A DNA stretch of 37,822 nt, from contig CACXWU010000011.1 of NCBI GenBank assembly GCA_902771535.1, forward strand, positions 1 to 37,822. The letters are read 5' to 3'. This document shows positions 1 to 8,254 of the stretch, in pieces (the stretch's first letter is position 1; every line of letters begins with the position of its first letter). This stretch comes from an uncultured Pseudomonadota bacterium. GTDB lineage: Bacteria > Pseudomonadota > Alphaproteobacteria > UBA3830. A program made the translations under genes and the position numbers. The notes under the pieces are model-generated. The model saw nothing but the letters and a program-made list of their open reading frames with translations. It searched no databases and was not told the origin of the DNA.

Positions 1-170
1 TGACAGCAAAACTCAAGACTCTACGCGGAGCTTGATTTTCGTTGCATCAAAGATTTGCACGAGCTCAGACTAATTGTCGGCTTCAGCGGTTTTTGTATCG
101 TCTTTTGACATAACAAAGTTACCAATCAAGCTTTCCAGATTGACAGGTCTTGTTGTGCGTTCGATTTTCC
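1..170 (-). pseudogene. Detached 3' fragment of mlaD (partial duplication)
   Basis: Read on the minus strand this stretch encodes the mlaD C-terminal piece 'ERTTRPVNLESLIGNF' followed by 'VMSKDDTKTAEADN' and a TAG stop at 70-72. It then continues into sequence that also follows the complete mlaD. It aligns with 1928-2052 except for 44 extra bases (41-84) and scattered substitutions. The fragment begins directly after the stop codon of the phospholipase-like gene and probably continues left of the window. It has no start of its own, so it is a duplicated gene end, not a working gene. It appears to keep the original mlaD stop that the full-length copy has lost. Confidence 0.8.
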
Positions 171-1829
171 TTATCTCTCCTCAACGTAGGTACTTTGTTT
201 TCCATTTCTGGTACGTACATCATTAAAAATACTTTTCAGTTTTTGCAGAACCTTATTGGAAGCGGTCGATGGTTTAACCTCTTCTCGAGACTTCCAGTTT
301 AATCTCACGAGGTATGCCGCCTTATCCTTATCTATAAAATCATGTTGAACAATGTTAATTCTTGGAATTTGTTCGATCAAATCTTCAAGACGATACGATC
401 CTTTATATAACTTTCCTCCATTCAACTTACTCGTCAGATAGCGAATACCGAATTCACTGGTCAGATGTTTTCCGATATACCCCGCATTCGCCGTTAAAGT
501 CCAGTGCAAAGCGTATAGTTTATCATCAGCAACTTCTTTGGCCGTTTTTATCGAATATTGAAATAATTCCTCCACACTAACGGTATTTCCCCAAGGTGAA
601 GCCAAACATGATCCATCGAACAACCACTCATTGTTCATAAATGCTTCGTTCATTTTTCTCCCGGTGTCCCCTTCTTTCACGCGAGCGTCGAACAATATAA
701 CTATGTTTCCGTTTTTTATGAGATCGGAATACTTCGTCAACGGCAATTTTTCTGTCAACTTCCGTCTGGAGATCAATTGTTTCGATAGATAATTTTTAAA
801 TTCATTTACTATCAACTGATTACCATCGATTTTTTCGCATTGTTTGTCAGGAAAACCCTTCACCTTGATTATCACAAGCTCTTTCGGATGTTTGTTTTTT
901 TCATAGAAATCCGTGATAGCCTTCAAAGAATCAGAAAGCTTTTCTCCTCTTAATCCGTGTGAAAGATATAATTCGTTGTTTTCTTCGACACTCACTCTGA
1001 AATCGAAAAATCTTACACCGATGTCCAGCTGTTCTTTTATCGTCAAATCTTGAGTTTTGGACCACGGAACAATTTTTGACGCAATCTTGCTCAGACCGCG
1101 AACATCTGGGACTCTTCCATCTCGGGAAAAAACAGCGTTATTCTCTGAAATTACAGCCGTTCCCGAATCATGGGTTCCCGGAATAACTATATCTTTCAGC
1201 AACTTATCCTTAATCAAGTAATAATAAGTTGTCATCCAATCTTCGAGGAAAATTTTATCATTAGGAACCATATACGAACTGCTATCTCTAATCAAAATAC
1301 GATCCTGCTCTTCACCGGAAACACCAGTTTTTTGGGTTTCATTTTTTACATCCTGCTCTAATTGCTGAATCAACTTTGCAATCTGATTTTTCAGTGCCTC
1401 TTCTTCAAGTTTCATTTCTTGCAACTGCTGTCTTAGGTCTTTCTCTGGGTCATCAATCCCCTGCAAACTTGCATATTGTCTAATTTCCTCCTTTGTCTCT
1501 CTCAGTTCCTTTGCCAACTCTGCTATCGCATTCTTCGTCCATTGCTGATTATTATGTATATCATCTCTGATTTGCTCCAATTGCTGAGATAATTTCGATT
1601 GAATATGCGAATTTTCAGAAGTTGAGGAGGTTACTTTAGATTCGAACTGTTGAAGTCTTTGCTTTACAATATTTTCTGATTTTGGATACTCTTTTTGATC
1701 TATATCATTTTCCACGATAGTTTCCTCGGATTTTGCACAAACATATTCCCCATAAATCAGTGTAAAAATTGTCCCTAAACACGCTAAACTTGTTCTTATT
1801 TTTCTACTTTGTTGCTCGTTATTCAGCAT
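171..1829 (-). CDS. Exported PI-PLC X-domain protein with N-terminal coiled coil
   Basis: The product is about 552 aa. The start is placed at 1829 because GGAG lies 8 nt upstream; a Met ten codons earlier (1859) has no better site. A hydrophobic signal-like segment (residues about 10-32) is followed by a Gln/Glu/Lys-rich coiled-coil region (about 50-160). The X domain of phosphatidylinositol-specific phospholipase C starts near residue 195. The first catalytic His is in 'PGTHDSGT' (about His220), 'GVRFFDFRV' follows, and the second His is in 'LSHGL' (about His291). Known members cleave phosphoinositides or GPI anchors without needing calcium. A role on host membranes is inferred. The gene sits directly after mlaD and is flanked by direct repeats of the mlaD 3' end, so it looks inserted into an older mlaD locus. 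The family call is firm; substrate and secretion route are unknown. Confidence 0.8.
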   Translation of the reverse strand: MLNNEQQSRKIRTSLACLGTIFTLIYGEYVCAKSEETIVENDIDQKEYPKSENIVKQRLQQFESKVTSSTSENSHIQSKLSQQLEQIRDDIHNNQQWTKNAIAELAKELRETKEEIRQYASLQGIDDPEKDLRQQLQEMKLEEEALKNQIAKLIQQLEQDVKNETQKTGVSGEEQDRILIRDSSSYMVPNDKIFLEDWMTTYYYLIKDKLLKDIVIPGTHDSGTAVISENNAVFSRDGRVPDVRGLSKIASKIVPWSKTQDLTIKEQLDIGVRFFDFRVSVEENNELYLSHGLRGEKLSDSLKAITDFYEKNKHPKELVIIKVKGFPDKQCEKIDGNQLIVNEFKNYLSKQLISRRKLTEKLPLTKYSDLIKNGNIVILFDARVKEGDTGRKMNEAFMNNEWLFDGSCLASPWGNTVSVEELFQYSIKTAKEVADDKLYALHWTLTANAGYIGKHLTSEFGIRYLTSKLNGGKLYKGSYRLEDLIEQIPRINIVQHDFIDKDKAAYLVRLNWKSREEVKPSTASNKVLQKLKSIFNDVRTRNGKQSTYVEER

Positions 1830-1862
1830 ATCTTTTTCTCCTATATCATCTATACACATTTT

Positions 1863-2423
1863 TCAGGATATCGAAAATTGGTTAATTTTTCGTAAATTTT
1901 TGATAATTTTTTTGTACTTGCCAGATATGACAGCAAAACTCAAGACTCTACGCGGAGCTTGATTTTCAGCGGTTTTTGTATCATCCTTTGACATAACAAA
2001 ATTCCCGATCAAGCTTTCCAGATTGACAGGCCCCGTTGTGCGTTCGATTTCCTCTCCGTTTTTCAGGGTTTCCTCTTCTCCTCCCGGGGTAATCGACAAG
2101 TACTTTCCGCCAAAAAGTCCATCGCTGGCGACATTGGCGCTGCTATCCGTCGGAACTTTTATGTCCTCGGAAATATGAAAGGTAACCACGGCAAAAAACG
2201 TTTTCGGATCGACTTCGATATCGTCGATTTTTCCGACACGAACACCGCTGATCTTTACATCGGTACCTTCGGTTAACCCATCCGCCCTGTCAAATTTAGC
2301 TTTCAGCACGTAACCGTCTATACTTTTCCAACTGGATTTCGAATAAACGTAGTTAAAAAAGCATGCAGCAATGATTAATACAAAAACTCCGACAACTGTC
2401 TCAAACGTTCGACCCTTTTCCAT
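1863..2423 (-). CDS. mlaD: MlaD-like MCE-domain lipid transport protein, altered C-terminus
   Basis: This 186-aa protein has one N-terminal membrane helix (about residues 8-27) and one MCE domain (about 37-115, with 'ADGLTEGTDVKISGVRVGKI' and 'GLFGGKYLSI'). That is the layout of MlaD, the periplasmic substrate-binding part of the Mla phospholipid transport ABC system. It starts 7 nt after the phaB stop, so the two are probably co-transcribed. The last 35 or so residues look abnormal. Compared with the duplicate at 1-170, a 44-base deletion at 1967/1968 shifts the frame after 'KTAE', removes the old stop, and adds a basic tail ending 'INQFSIS'. The MCE core is intact, so function may persist. 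No mlaE or mlaF is visible here. Confidence 0.88.
   Translation of the reverse strand: MEKGRTFETVVGVFVLIIAACFFNYVYSKSSWKSIDGYVLKAKFDRADGLTEGTDVKISGVRVGKIDDIEVDPKTFFAVVTFHISEDIKVPTDSSANVASDGLFGGKYLSITPGGEEETLKNGEEIERTTGPVNLESLIGNFVMSKDDTKTAENQAPRRVLSFAVISGKYKKIIKNLRKINQFSIS
1928..2052 (-). repeat. Direct repeat copy 2 (mlaD 3' end)
   Basis: This 125-bp segment matches 1-170 in the same orientation, apart from a 44-bp gap at 1967/1968 and about ten substitutions. The two copies flank the phospholipase-like gene. The gap lies between short 'ttc' repeats, as expected for a slippage deletion. Confidence 0.85.
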
Positions 2424-2430
2424 CTCAAAC

Positions 2431-3153
2431 CTATAAATATTGCCCGCCGTTTACGCTCAGAGTTATTCCCGTCACGAACGACGCTTTCTCATCTGCTAAG
2501 AATAGCACAGCATTGGATATTTCTTCAACATTGCCAAATCGTTTCATTGGAATTGTTGCGGTAATTTTTTCTTTAATGTCATCACGGATGGCATTTGTCA
2601 TATCCGTTGCAATATATCCCGGAGCAATCGCGTTTACGGTAATTCCTTTGTTTGCGGACTCCAATGCGAGTGCCTTTGTAAATCCGATGATGCCGGCTTT
2701 TGCCGCGGAGTAGTTTGTCTGTCCGACCTGTCCCTTTAATCCGTTGACAGAACTTATGTTGATAATTCGTCCGAAATTTTTCTCCCTCATCGCCGGAATA
2801 ACCAATCGCGTCATATTGAATACGGAATTTAAATTCGTGCAAATAACTTTGTTCCAATCTGAGACATCCATTTTGTGAAGCATGGAATCCCTCGTAATCC
2901 CCGCGTTGTTGACCAACACATCAATGGACCCGCCCATTTTTTCGCAAACTTTAGCAACCCCTTTTTCGCATGATTCGTAATTCGAAACATCCCAGGAAAA
3001 CACAGGAATTCCCGTCTCTGCATGGAATTGTTCGGCGGTTTTAGAATCGCTGTTATAATTCGCCGCGACTTTATATCCCGCCTGCTTCAAAGCGATTGAA
3101 ATTCCCGCTCCGATTCCTCTTGTTCCTCCCGTAACCAGTGCGATTTTGCTCAT
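2431..3153 (-). CDS. phaB: Acetoacetyl-CoA reductase / 3-oxoacyl-ACP reductase-like SDR
   Basis: This is a 240-aa classical short-chain dehydrogenase. It shows the NADP(H)-binding 'TGGTRGIGAG' near the N-terminus, 'NNAG', the catalytic Ser in 'NISSVNG', and 'YSAAKAG' with Tyr and Lys. The 'SSVNGLKGQVGQTNYSAAKA' segment and the end 'VNGGQYL' are closer to PhaB than to FabG. PhaB reduces acetoacetyl-CoA to (R)-3-hydroxybutyryl-CoA for polyhydroxybutyrate. FabG activity in fatty-acid synthesis cannot be excluded by eye. No phaA or phaC is in the window. It is the first gene of a minus-strand unit with mlaD and is divergent from holB across a spacer of about 75 nt. Confidence 0.85.
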   Translation of the reverse strand: MSKIALVTGGTRGIGAGISIALKQAGYKVAANYNSDSKTAEQFHAETGIPVFSWDVSNYESCEKGVAKVCEKMGGSIDVLVNNAGITRDSMLHKMDVSDWNKVICTNLNSVFNMTRLVIPAMREKNFGRIINISSVNGLKGQVGQTNYSAAKAGIIGFTKALALESANKGITVNAIAPGYIATDMTNAIRDDIKEKITATIPMKRFGNVEEISNAVLFLADEKASFVTGITLSVNGGQYL

Positions 3154-3229
3154 ATTCTTTCTCCCAAAAAACTATTGCTGTAAACTCTTAGAGATATTAT
3201 CATTTAAAGGGTTAACAGACTATGAAAAT

Positions 3230-4192
3230 ATGAATTTTAAACAAAGAAAAATCATCGGACATAGGAAACAAATCGGAATTATCGCGAAATCGATAAATTC
3301 GAACAAGGTGTTTCCTGTCTGGATTTTCTGGGGAACGGACGGCATAGGGAAAACTTCCGTCGCCTACAAATTCGCGAAATGTCTGCTGGCGGATTCGGAT
3401 TCCGTCAATGAAAATCTCGATCTCGCGGACGACAACAAAATTCACAATTTGGTCGAAAACAAAACCCATCCTGACTTTTTCGTGATGGACAGTGCATCCC
3501 CGTCGATAGATGAAGCCAGAATTTTGATGGCAAAAGTTTGCAAAGCTCCGAGTTTGTCCAGGCGGCGCGTTGTGATTATCGAAAACGCGGACAAACTTAA
3601 TAAGAATATTTACAATTCGCTGCTGAAAATTTTGGAGGAACCTCCACGCGACACGGTGTTCATCCTGGTTTGCTCTACTATAGGAAATCTTCCGATCACT
3701 TTGCAATCTCGCGCGATCAAACTGAAATTTAATCCGCTCAGCAAATCCGAAGTCGTGTTGGCCTTAAGCCTGTTTGATGTCGAAAACGCCGAAACTTTGG
3801 CTTCGATTTCCGAAGGATCTGTCGGTGATGCTTTATATCTTTATGAAAACAACGGAGTTGATCTTTATCAACATTTGCTGAGGGCTTTTTCTTCGGATTA
3901 TGAGACTTCCCACAAAACAGTGAAGTATATCATCGAAAACAAACTGTGTGATAATTTCGGACTGATAAAACAACTGATTATCAGAGTGTTGAAGGAGTAT
4001 ATTGACACGATTACCGAGACGAAGATCAACGATTATTTTGCGCAATCCGTCGGAAAAGTATCGATCGATCACGAGACGGAAAAAGTCCTGCAGATTATCT
4101 CGAATTTGAACAAAGGAGAGAATTTTATGCTGGATAAAAACGGAATGGTAGCGGAGGTTTTCGAAACTTTTTTCGAAAGGTATGAAATATGA
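3230..4192 (+). CDS. holB: DNA polymerase III delta prime subunit
   Basis: This is an AAA+ clamp-loader subunit of about 320 aa. A Walker A-like loop 'GTDGIGKTS' lies near residue 35. The sensor region contains 'IENADKLNKNIYNSLLKILEEPP', split here by reading as 'IENADKLN' and 'NSLLKILEEPP', followed by 'LQSRAIKLKF', a typical delta-prime arrangement. It helps load the beta clamp at the replication fork. I chose the start 'MNFKQRK' at 3230 because upstream residues are unlike the family. An AAAGGG at 3206-3211 is far upstream, so initiation may be weak or placed differently. The gene is divergent from phaB and lies upstream of recR with a dispersed repeat between them. Confidence 0.88.
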   Translation: MNFKQRKIIGHRKQIGIIAKSINSNKVFPVWIFWGTDGIGKTSVAYKFAKCLLADSDSVNENLDLADDNKIHNLVENKTHPDFFVMDSASPSIDEARILMAKVCKAPSLSRRRVVIIENADKLNKNIYNSLLKILEEPPRDTVFILVCSTIGNLPITLQSRAIKLKFNPLSKSEVVLALSLFDVENAETLASISEGSVGDALYLYENNGVDLYQHLLRAFSSDYETSHKTVKYIIENKLCDNFGLIKQLIIRVLKEYIDTITETKINDYFAQSVGKVSIDHETEKVLQIISNLNKGENFMLDKNGMVAEVFETFFERYEI

Positions 4193-4250
4193 AATACGAA
4201 GATTCCGCAACTTGTGGGTATAGCAACTCTTCTATCCAAGTATATCTAAA

Positions 4251-4377
4251 AGTTAACAAAGTGTTAAATCAGCGGAATTTTAATCTTTTTGTGTTACCAT
4301 GCCCAGGGTGGGGAGCGAGAGGCAGGATTTTATCGAAAATTAAGGAATTTTTAACCTTTAACTTCGTTTTGATAGGA
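4251..4377 (+). repeat. Dispersed intergenic repeat, copy A
   Basis: This is the first of three related segments of about 120-127 bp in the window. The others are at 16279-16400 and 24431-24554, both inverted relative to this one. Shared landmarks in order are 'gttaacaaa', 'gttaaatca', a 'ttttaatctttttgtgtta' block, a G-rich core 'cccagggtggggagcgag', an AT-rich arm, and in copies A and C the end 'ttttgatagga'. It lies in the 228-nt gap between holB and recR. I see no convincing ORF in it. Confidence 0.7.
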
Positions 4378-4420
4378 GCATTTCCGTGCCTCACTTATGT
4401 GTTTTTGATATGAGGTAAAA

Positions 4421-5008
4421 ATGAGTCCCGATATTGAAATATTAATTCAAAAAATTTCCCGACTTCCGGGGCTTGGACCTCGTTCCGCCCGCCGAATCGC
4501 AATCCATCTAATCCAACACAATCACGACATCCTGGAACCGATGCTGAATTCGATGAAAAAAGTTCACGATAACGTAAAGGTCTGTCCGATTTGCGGAAAT
4601 ATTGATGCTTTCGAAGAAATTTGTTCAATTTGCTCCGATCCGAAAAGACTAGACGACGTAATTTGCGTTGTGGAAAGCGTTGCGGATCTCTGGGCAATCG
4701 AACGAACAGCCTGTTTTCGCGGAAAATATCACGTATTGAAAGGCTTGCTGTCATCTATCAACGAGAGGGGTCCGGAAGTTCTGCTTCTCGAAAAACTCAG
4801 CGCGCGCTGTCAAGAAAACGGAGTAACCGAAATCATCAATGCACTGAGCGCAACTGTCGAAGGTCAAACAACGGACTATTACATTCGCAATTTCTTCAAA
4901 GATCAAAACATAAAGGTATCCGCTCTCGCTCACGGAATTCCAATGGGAGGCGAGCTGGACTACCTCGACGACGGCACACTGTTTACCGCGTTTTCGGCGA
5001 GAAAATAA
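4421..5008 (+). CDS. recR: Recombination mediator protein RecR
   Basis: The 195-aa length is typical of RecR. It has an N-terminal helix-hairpin-helix ('ISRLPGLGPRSARRIAIHL'), a C4 zinc finger ('CPICGNIDAFEEICSIC', about residues 52-68), then a Toprim domain starting 'ICVVESVADLWAIE' and a C-terminal 'ALAHGIPMGGELDYLDDGTL'. RecR works with RecF or RecO to load RecA on gapped DNA. GAGGT sits 6 nt before the ATG. In many bacteria recR follows dnaX and ybaB; here another clamp-loader gene, holB, lies upstream instead. Confidence 0.96.
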   Translation: MSPDIEILIQKISRLPGLGPRSARRIAIHLIQHNHDILEPMLNSMKKVHDNVKVCPICGNIDAFEEICSICSDPKRLDDVICVVESVADLWAIERTACFRGKYHVLKGLLSSINERGPEVLLLEKLSARCQENGVTEIINALSATVEGQTTDYYIRNFFKDQNIKVSALAHGIPMGGELDYLDDGTLFTAFSARK

Positions 5009-5036
5009 TCCTAGAAGAATATTTTTCCAAGACGGA

Positions 5037-5063
5037 GCTGTTTAATTTACAAAATCAAACAGC
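5037..5063. terminator. Inverted repeat between convergent recR and the 966-aa gene
   Basis: A perfect 7-bp stem, 'GCTGTTT' at 5037-5043 with 'AAACAGC' at 5057-5063, has a 13-nt loop and lies between two convergent genes. No clear U-run follows on either strand, so termination is plausible but not typical. Confidence 0.4.
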
Positions 5064-5074
5064 CCTGCTCCTGA

Positions 5075-7975
5075 TTATTTCTTGATTTGATAAGCTTTTC
5101 TGTAATCACTCATGAAGTTGTAATCAAAGTTCATACGGAAAATCTGATCCATTAAAGCGGAAGCTTTTTCGAAAGCCTTTTCTTTCGCTATTTCATCCTT
5201 TGCCATAACCAAATCATCACAAGCTGATAAGAAATCCTCAAACAACTTGGTACACTTTTCTGAAGTCTTCGCATCGTTTTCTCCGATGTTATCCATTATC
5301 GAGTTGTACATATTTTGCAATTCGTAAATAACATTGGATTCCTCATCTGTTATGTTTTCGAGCAATTTAATCAAATGTTCTTTCTGATTATTTTTCAGTG
5401 CATACCACGGCGACATAGCATTCTTACTGTCCTGCAATCCGATACTGAAAGCATTATATTTAGCAGTAAGATAGCTTAAGGTATCCGTTCCTATAATAAT
5501 TTTTTCTTTTCCTACACCGGATGAATAACTTAATTTTATCATACTTAAGTAATCGTTTATATTTATTCCAGATTTTAGATAGTCGGCACCCGTTTGTGCA
5601 TATTCTGAATACTGTTCCGCGACCATTTTGGAACCCAAGTAAGCCGTACCTCTATAATACCAGACTGCCCATTTGTCTTTTTCTCTTTTGATGAACTTTT
5701 TGTTCGGAAGAGATCTACTCGCAGCAGTTACTTCCGATTTAGATTCAGATAAAATTCTGGCAGGATAGGTCACAGGATCAGGCTTAGGCGCATCAACTCG
5801 AGTCATTGCAATTGACAACACCGCATATCCTGAAATACCTGCGGCGGTTCCCTTCAGTAAATTTCCAGGAGCTTTCACAACACCCTTTATTAAGTTAAAG
5901 CCCTTCTTTGCAAGATTGAAAGTATCTCCATATCCAAATGCAGTATGGTTTATCCCTGTTGTGATTTGGTGATATGCGTTCAAACTTTTATCAATAGCCT
6001 CTGCCCCAACAATTCCTGTCGGTGTCAATGGCACAATAAAATCAAAATTCATGTAATCGCCATTCTCTTCTTGAAACGGATTGTCTCTGGAAACTGAACG
6101 AGTAAATGAAATCTGAGCGTCTCCAAAATAAGGAATATCAATTGAAGCCGAAGCTTGAATTGCTTTATTATGAGCCTTTGCTTCAGTCATAAACGTTGCA
6201 CTGTGATTAGATTTGTTCTTAGAAAATTCCAACAATTTGGCCAGACGCGACATTTCAGTATACAATTGTTTGAACAATTCCATTTCTTTGTCTGTAACTG
6301 CAGTTTCTCTGAGAACCGCAACTGTGGCAATCATAGATTTCAAAACACCAAGACGCCCTTCCGAAGTAAACTTATGTTTTGGCATCCAACGTTTCTCGAT
6401 TTCATGTTTTCTTTGTTCTGCTTTTTTGTCGGATTTATTCTCCGCCAAAATGTTCAGTACTGAATTGTAAGCTCGGATATCTCCTAAAATAACAGGCAAA
6501 ACATTGACATCACTCTCTCCTCCGAAAGTCTCTGATATATCGTATTGTTTTCCCAGAAATTCTACAATATCAGCCGCCGACAAACCGTCCGAAGGAGAAC
6601 AATCTTCAGAAACTAAAGTCATATACCCCGAAGGTCTTTTCCAGGTTTTAACGTCGTCATTTACAACGACATTAAGTCCTGCCGCTTTCAAAATAGAGAC
6701 AGAAGCATCCAATTGTTTACTCACATTTGTTGCTTCTTCAGACGAAGAGGCTTTTGTTAATTTCGGCCACTCTAGGTAAACCGAGACAGGGATCTTTCCG
6801 ATCATTTTCAAATATCCTTCGACATCCTTTCCGAAAATAGATAACAATTCTCTTTCCCTGGCTTGCATTTTTTGGCGGGATTTTAGCGTTTGTCTCAATT
6901 CTTTCGCTGATAATATATTTGCACCAACTTTTCCCGAATCCAAAAGCTGTTCTAGTGAATAAAAAATCGCAGATTTAGTTTCATCCACGCTTGCCCCCAC
7001 TTCGGCTCCAATAGCTCTGGCATCACCAAATCCGATACTCAGTCGAGCACCTTTACCGACATTAATAGTATAGAACGAACTAACATCGGATCCTTCGTCT
7101 GTATGATAAGAAGCGGACGCACTGACTGAAGCGATTCCATTTTTTGCCACAGTCCCAACATTCGCGGATCCATATTTTCGTGAAGTAGTAAATTTATTCT
7201 CAACTACTCCTCTGTCTCGAGTCATAATCTCATCTGCAATTCTTCGAGCAATGAGAACTTTATAAACATTAATCATTCCCTTCACAAATTTTGAAAACAC
7301 GGCTTGTTCACCAATGCTCTTGTCTTCTTTGAGCAAAGAATAAATATTTTTCAGATCTTCGAAATCCAGAAGCTGTTTTTCTTCCTCTTTCATTGATTTC
7401 GATCTTTCCAGATTTATCACAAAATTTTGCATAGCTCCAAATAATTCTTTATTACCTCTGATATACTTCGGCAGATTGTACTCTCCGCTGATAAAATTGG
7501 TCTCCGCATTTTCATCCATCGCGAAATTGAAGGCCTGGACAAGAGCCGCCTTCTTATTAGTCAACTCAAATAAATCGATTTTCGTTACGGCATTATTAAA
7601 ATTCCGCTCGAGATCCGTCAAGCTCTCCTTGGTTACAACGAACCCGTTGGTACTCAGAACTTTTAACTCATTATAATTCTTACCCGATTTATTTTCTCTT
7701 AGGAGATTTTCCTGTCGCTTCATACGACCATCAACAGAATCATCACTCTCATTAAAAGAAACATCTACTATAGTTCTTGCGTCGTCATCGCGAATACCAT
7801 TAGAATGTTCATCTGACGCCGCTATTGTTTTCGCATCACCGTCACGAGTATCATTAAAATATTCATCCGATGCCGCTATCGTTCTTGTCTCGTCGAAATC
7901 TTCATTGTCACCACGAACCCCCAAACTCAGAACCAACAAACCCAATACTGTTGCTGAGCATATGATCTTTTTCAT
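5075..7975 (-). CDS. Large exported protein of unknown function (966 aa)
   Basis: I do not recognise this family. A signal peptide (residues 1-22, h-region 'ICSATVLGLLVLSLGV') is followed by an acidic stretch with an 18-residue repeat: 'TIAASDEYFNDTRDGDAK', 'TIAASDEHSNGIRDDDAR', then a decayed third unit (about 28-83). The rest is mostly helical-looking. Two stretches are richer in alternating small and polar residues: about 265-300 (near 'SVSASASYHTDEGSD') and about 605-660 (near 'IQASASIDIPYFGDAQISF'). Each lies beside a Gly/Ala-rich segment. This could mean two related domains, but I could not confirm homology. GGAGG precedes the ATG. It is the first of five neighbouring genes encoding exported proteins; a host-directed role is only inferred. 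Confidence 0.75.
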   Translation of the reverse strand: MKKIICSATVLGLLVLSLGVRGDNEDFDETRTIAASDEYFNDTRDGDAKTIAASDEHSNGIRDDDARTIVDVSFNESDDSVDGRMKRQENLLRENKSGKNYNELKVLSTNGFVVTKESLTDLERNFNNAVTKIDLFELTNKKAALVQAFNFAMDENAETNFISGEYNLPKYIRGNKELFGAMQNFVINLERSKSMKEEEKQLLDFEDLKNIYSLLKEDKSIGEQAVFSKFVKGMINVYKVLIARRIADEIMTRDRGVVENKFTTSRKYGSANVGTVAKNGIASVSASASYHTDEGSDVSSFYTINVGKGARLSIGFGDARAIGAEVGASVDETKSAIFYSLEQLLDSGKVGANILSAKELRQTLKSRQKMQARERELLSIFGKDVEGYLKMIGKIPVSVYLEWPKLTKASSSEEATNVSKQLDASVSILKAAGLNVVVNDDVKTWKRPSGYMTLVSEDCSPSDGLSAADIVEFLGKQYDISETFGGESDVNVLPVILGDIRAYNSVLNILAENKSDKKAEQRKHEIEKRWMPKHKFTSEGRLGVLKSMIATVAVLRETAVTDKEMELFKQLYTEMSRLAKLLEFSKNKSNHSATFMTEAKAHNKAIQASASIDIPYFGDAQISFTRSVSRDNPFQEENGDYMNFDFIVPLTPTGIVGAEAIDKSLNAYHQITTGINHTAFGYGDTFNLAKKGFNLIKGVVKAPGNLLKGTAAGISGYAVLSIAMTRVDAPKPDPVTYPARILSESKSEVTAASRSLPNKKFIKREKDKWAVWYYRGTAYLGSKMVAEQYSEYAQTGADYLKSGININDYLSMIKLSYSSGVGKEKIIIGTDTLSYLTAKYNAFSIGLQDSKNAMSPWYALKNNQKEHLIKLLENITDEESNVIYELQNMYNSIMDNIGENDAKTSEKCTKLFEDFLSACDDLVMAKDEIAKEKAFEKASALMDQIFRMNFDYNFMSDYRKAYQIKK
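7727..7894 (-). repeat. 54-bp coding repeat (18-residue units)
   Basis: The N-terminal acidic region of the 966-aa gene has two clear and one diverged in-frame units of 54 bp. The protein units begin 'TIAASDEY', 'TIAASDEH' and 'TIVDVSFN'. In-frame units of this kind can change copy number between strains. Confidence 0.7.
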
Positions 7976-8081
7976 ATTTCGCCTCCATTTTTTTTAGAAT
8001 ATAAAAAAGAAGTAAATATATTGTTAAGATTCTGTTTTTACAAAAAAAAACGATTTGAAAATTTTGTTGTCATTTTACTAG

Positions 8082-8243
8082 CAAAAAACTCCGCAGGAAA
8101 TCAGAGATTCTGCTGTTCAAACTCTTGAGCTTTTTTCTCTTAGGGCGAATGAGCACTTACTGAAACAAAATTCCCCGCAATTAGCGGGAAATCATGTCTC
8201 TGGTAACTATTCGGGAAATCATGTCTCTGGTAACTATTCATGA
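8082..8243 (+). pseudogene. Possible C-terminal gene remnant with GNHVSGNYS repeat
   Basis: A 53-codon frame, open from a TAG at 8079-8081 to a TGA at 8241-8243, has no ATG, GTG or TTG start that fits a gene. It reads 'QKTPQEIRDSAVQTLELF', continues through 'SLRANEHLLKQNSPQLA', and ends in two copies of 'GNHVSGNYS'. It may be the tail of a lost gene, or a chance open frame around the tandem repeat. It occupies most of the 279-nt gap between two genes for exported proteins. Confidence 0.3.
8185..8238. repeat. Perfect tandem duplication of a 27-bp unit
   Basis: Units at 8185-8211 and 8212-8238 are identical (each starts 'CGGGAAATCATG' and ends 'GGTAACTATT'). The unit is a multiple of three and stays in the open frame described for 8082-8243. 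A small imperfect hairpin, 'TTCCCCGC' with 'GCGGGAA', overlaps its left edge. Confidence 0.9.
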
Positions 8244-8254
8244 ATTACAAAGCA

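Noticed and set aside
3222-3233. Tiny ORF ATG-AAA-ATA-TGA overlapping the holB start
   Set aside because: It could couple translation to holB, but a three-codon frame in AT-rich sequence is easily due to chance and nothing else supports it.
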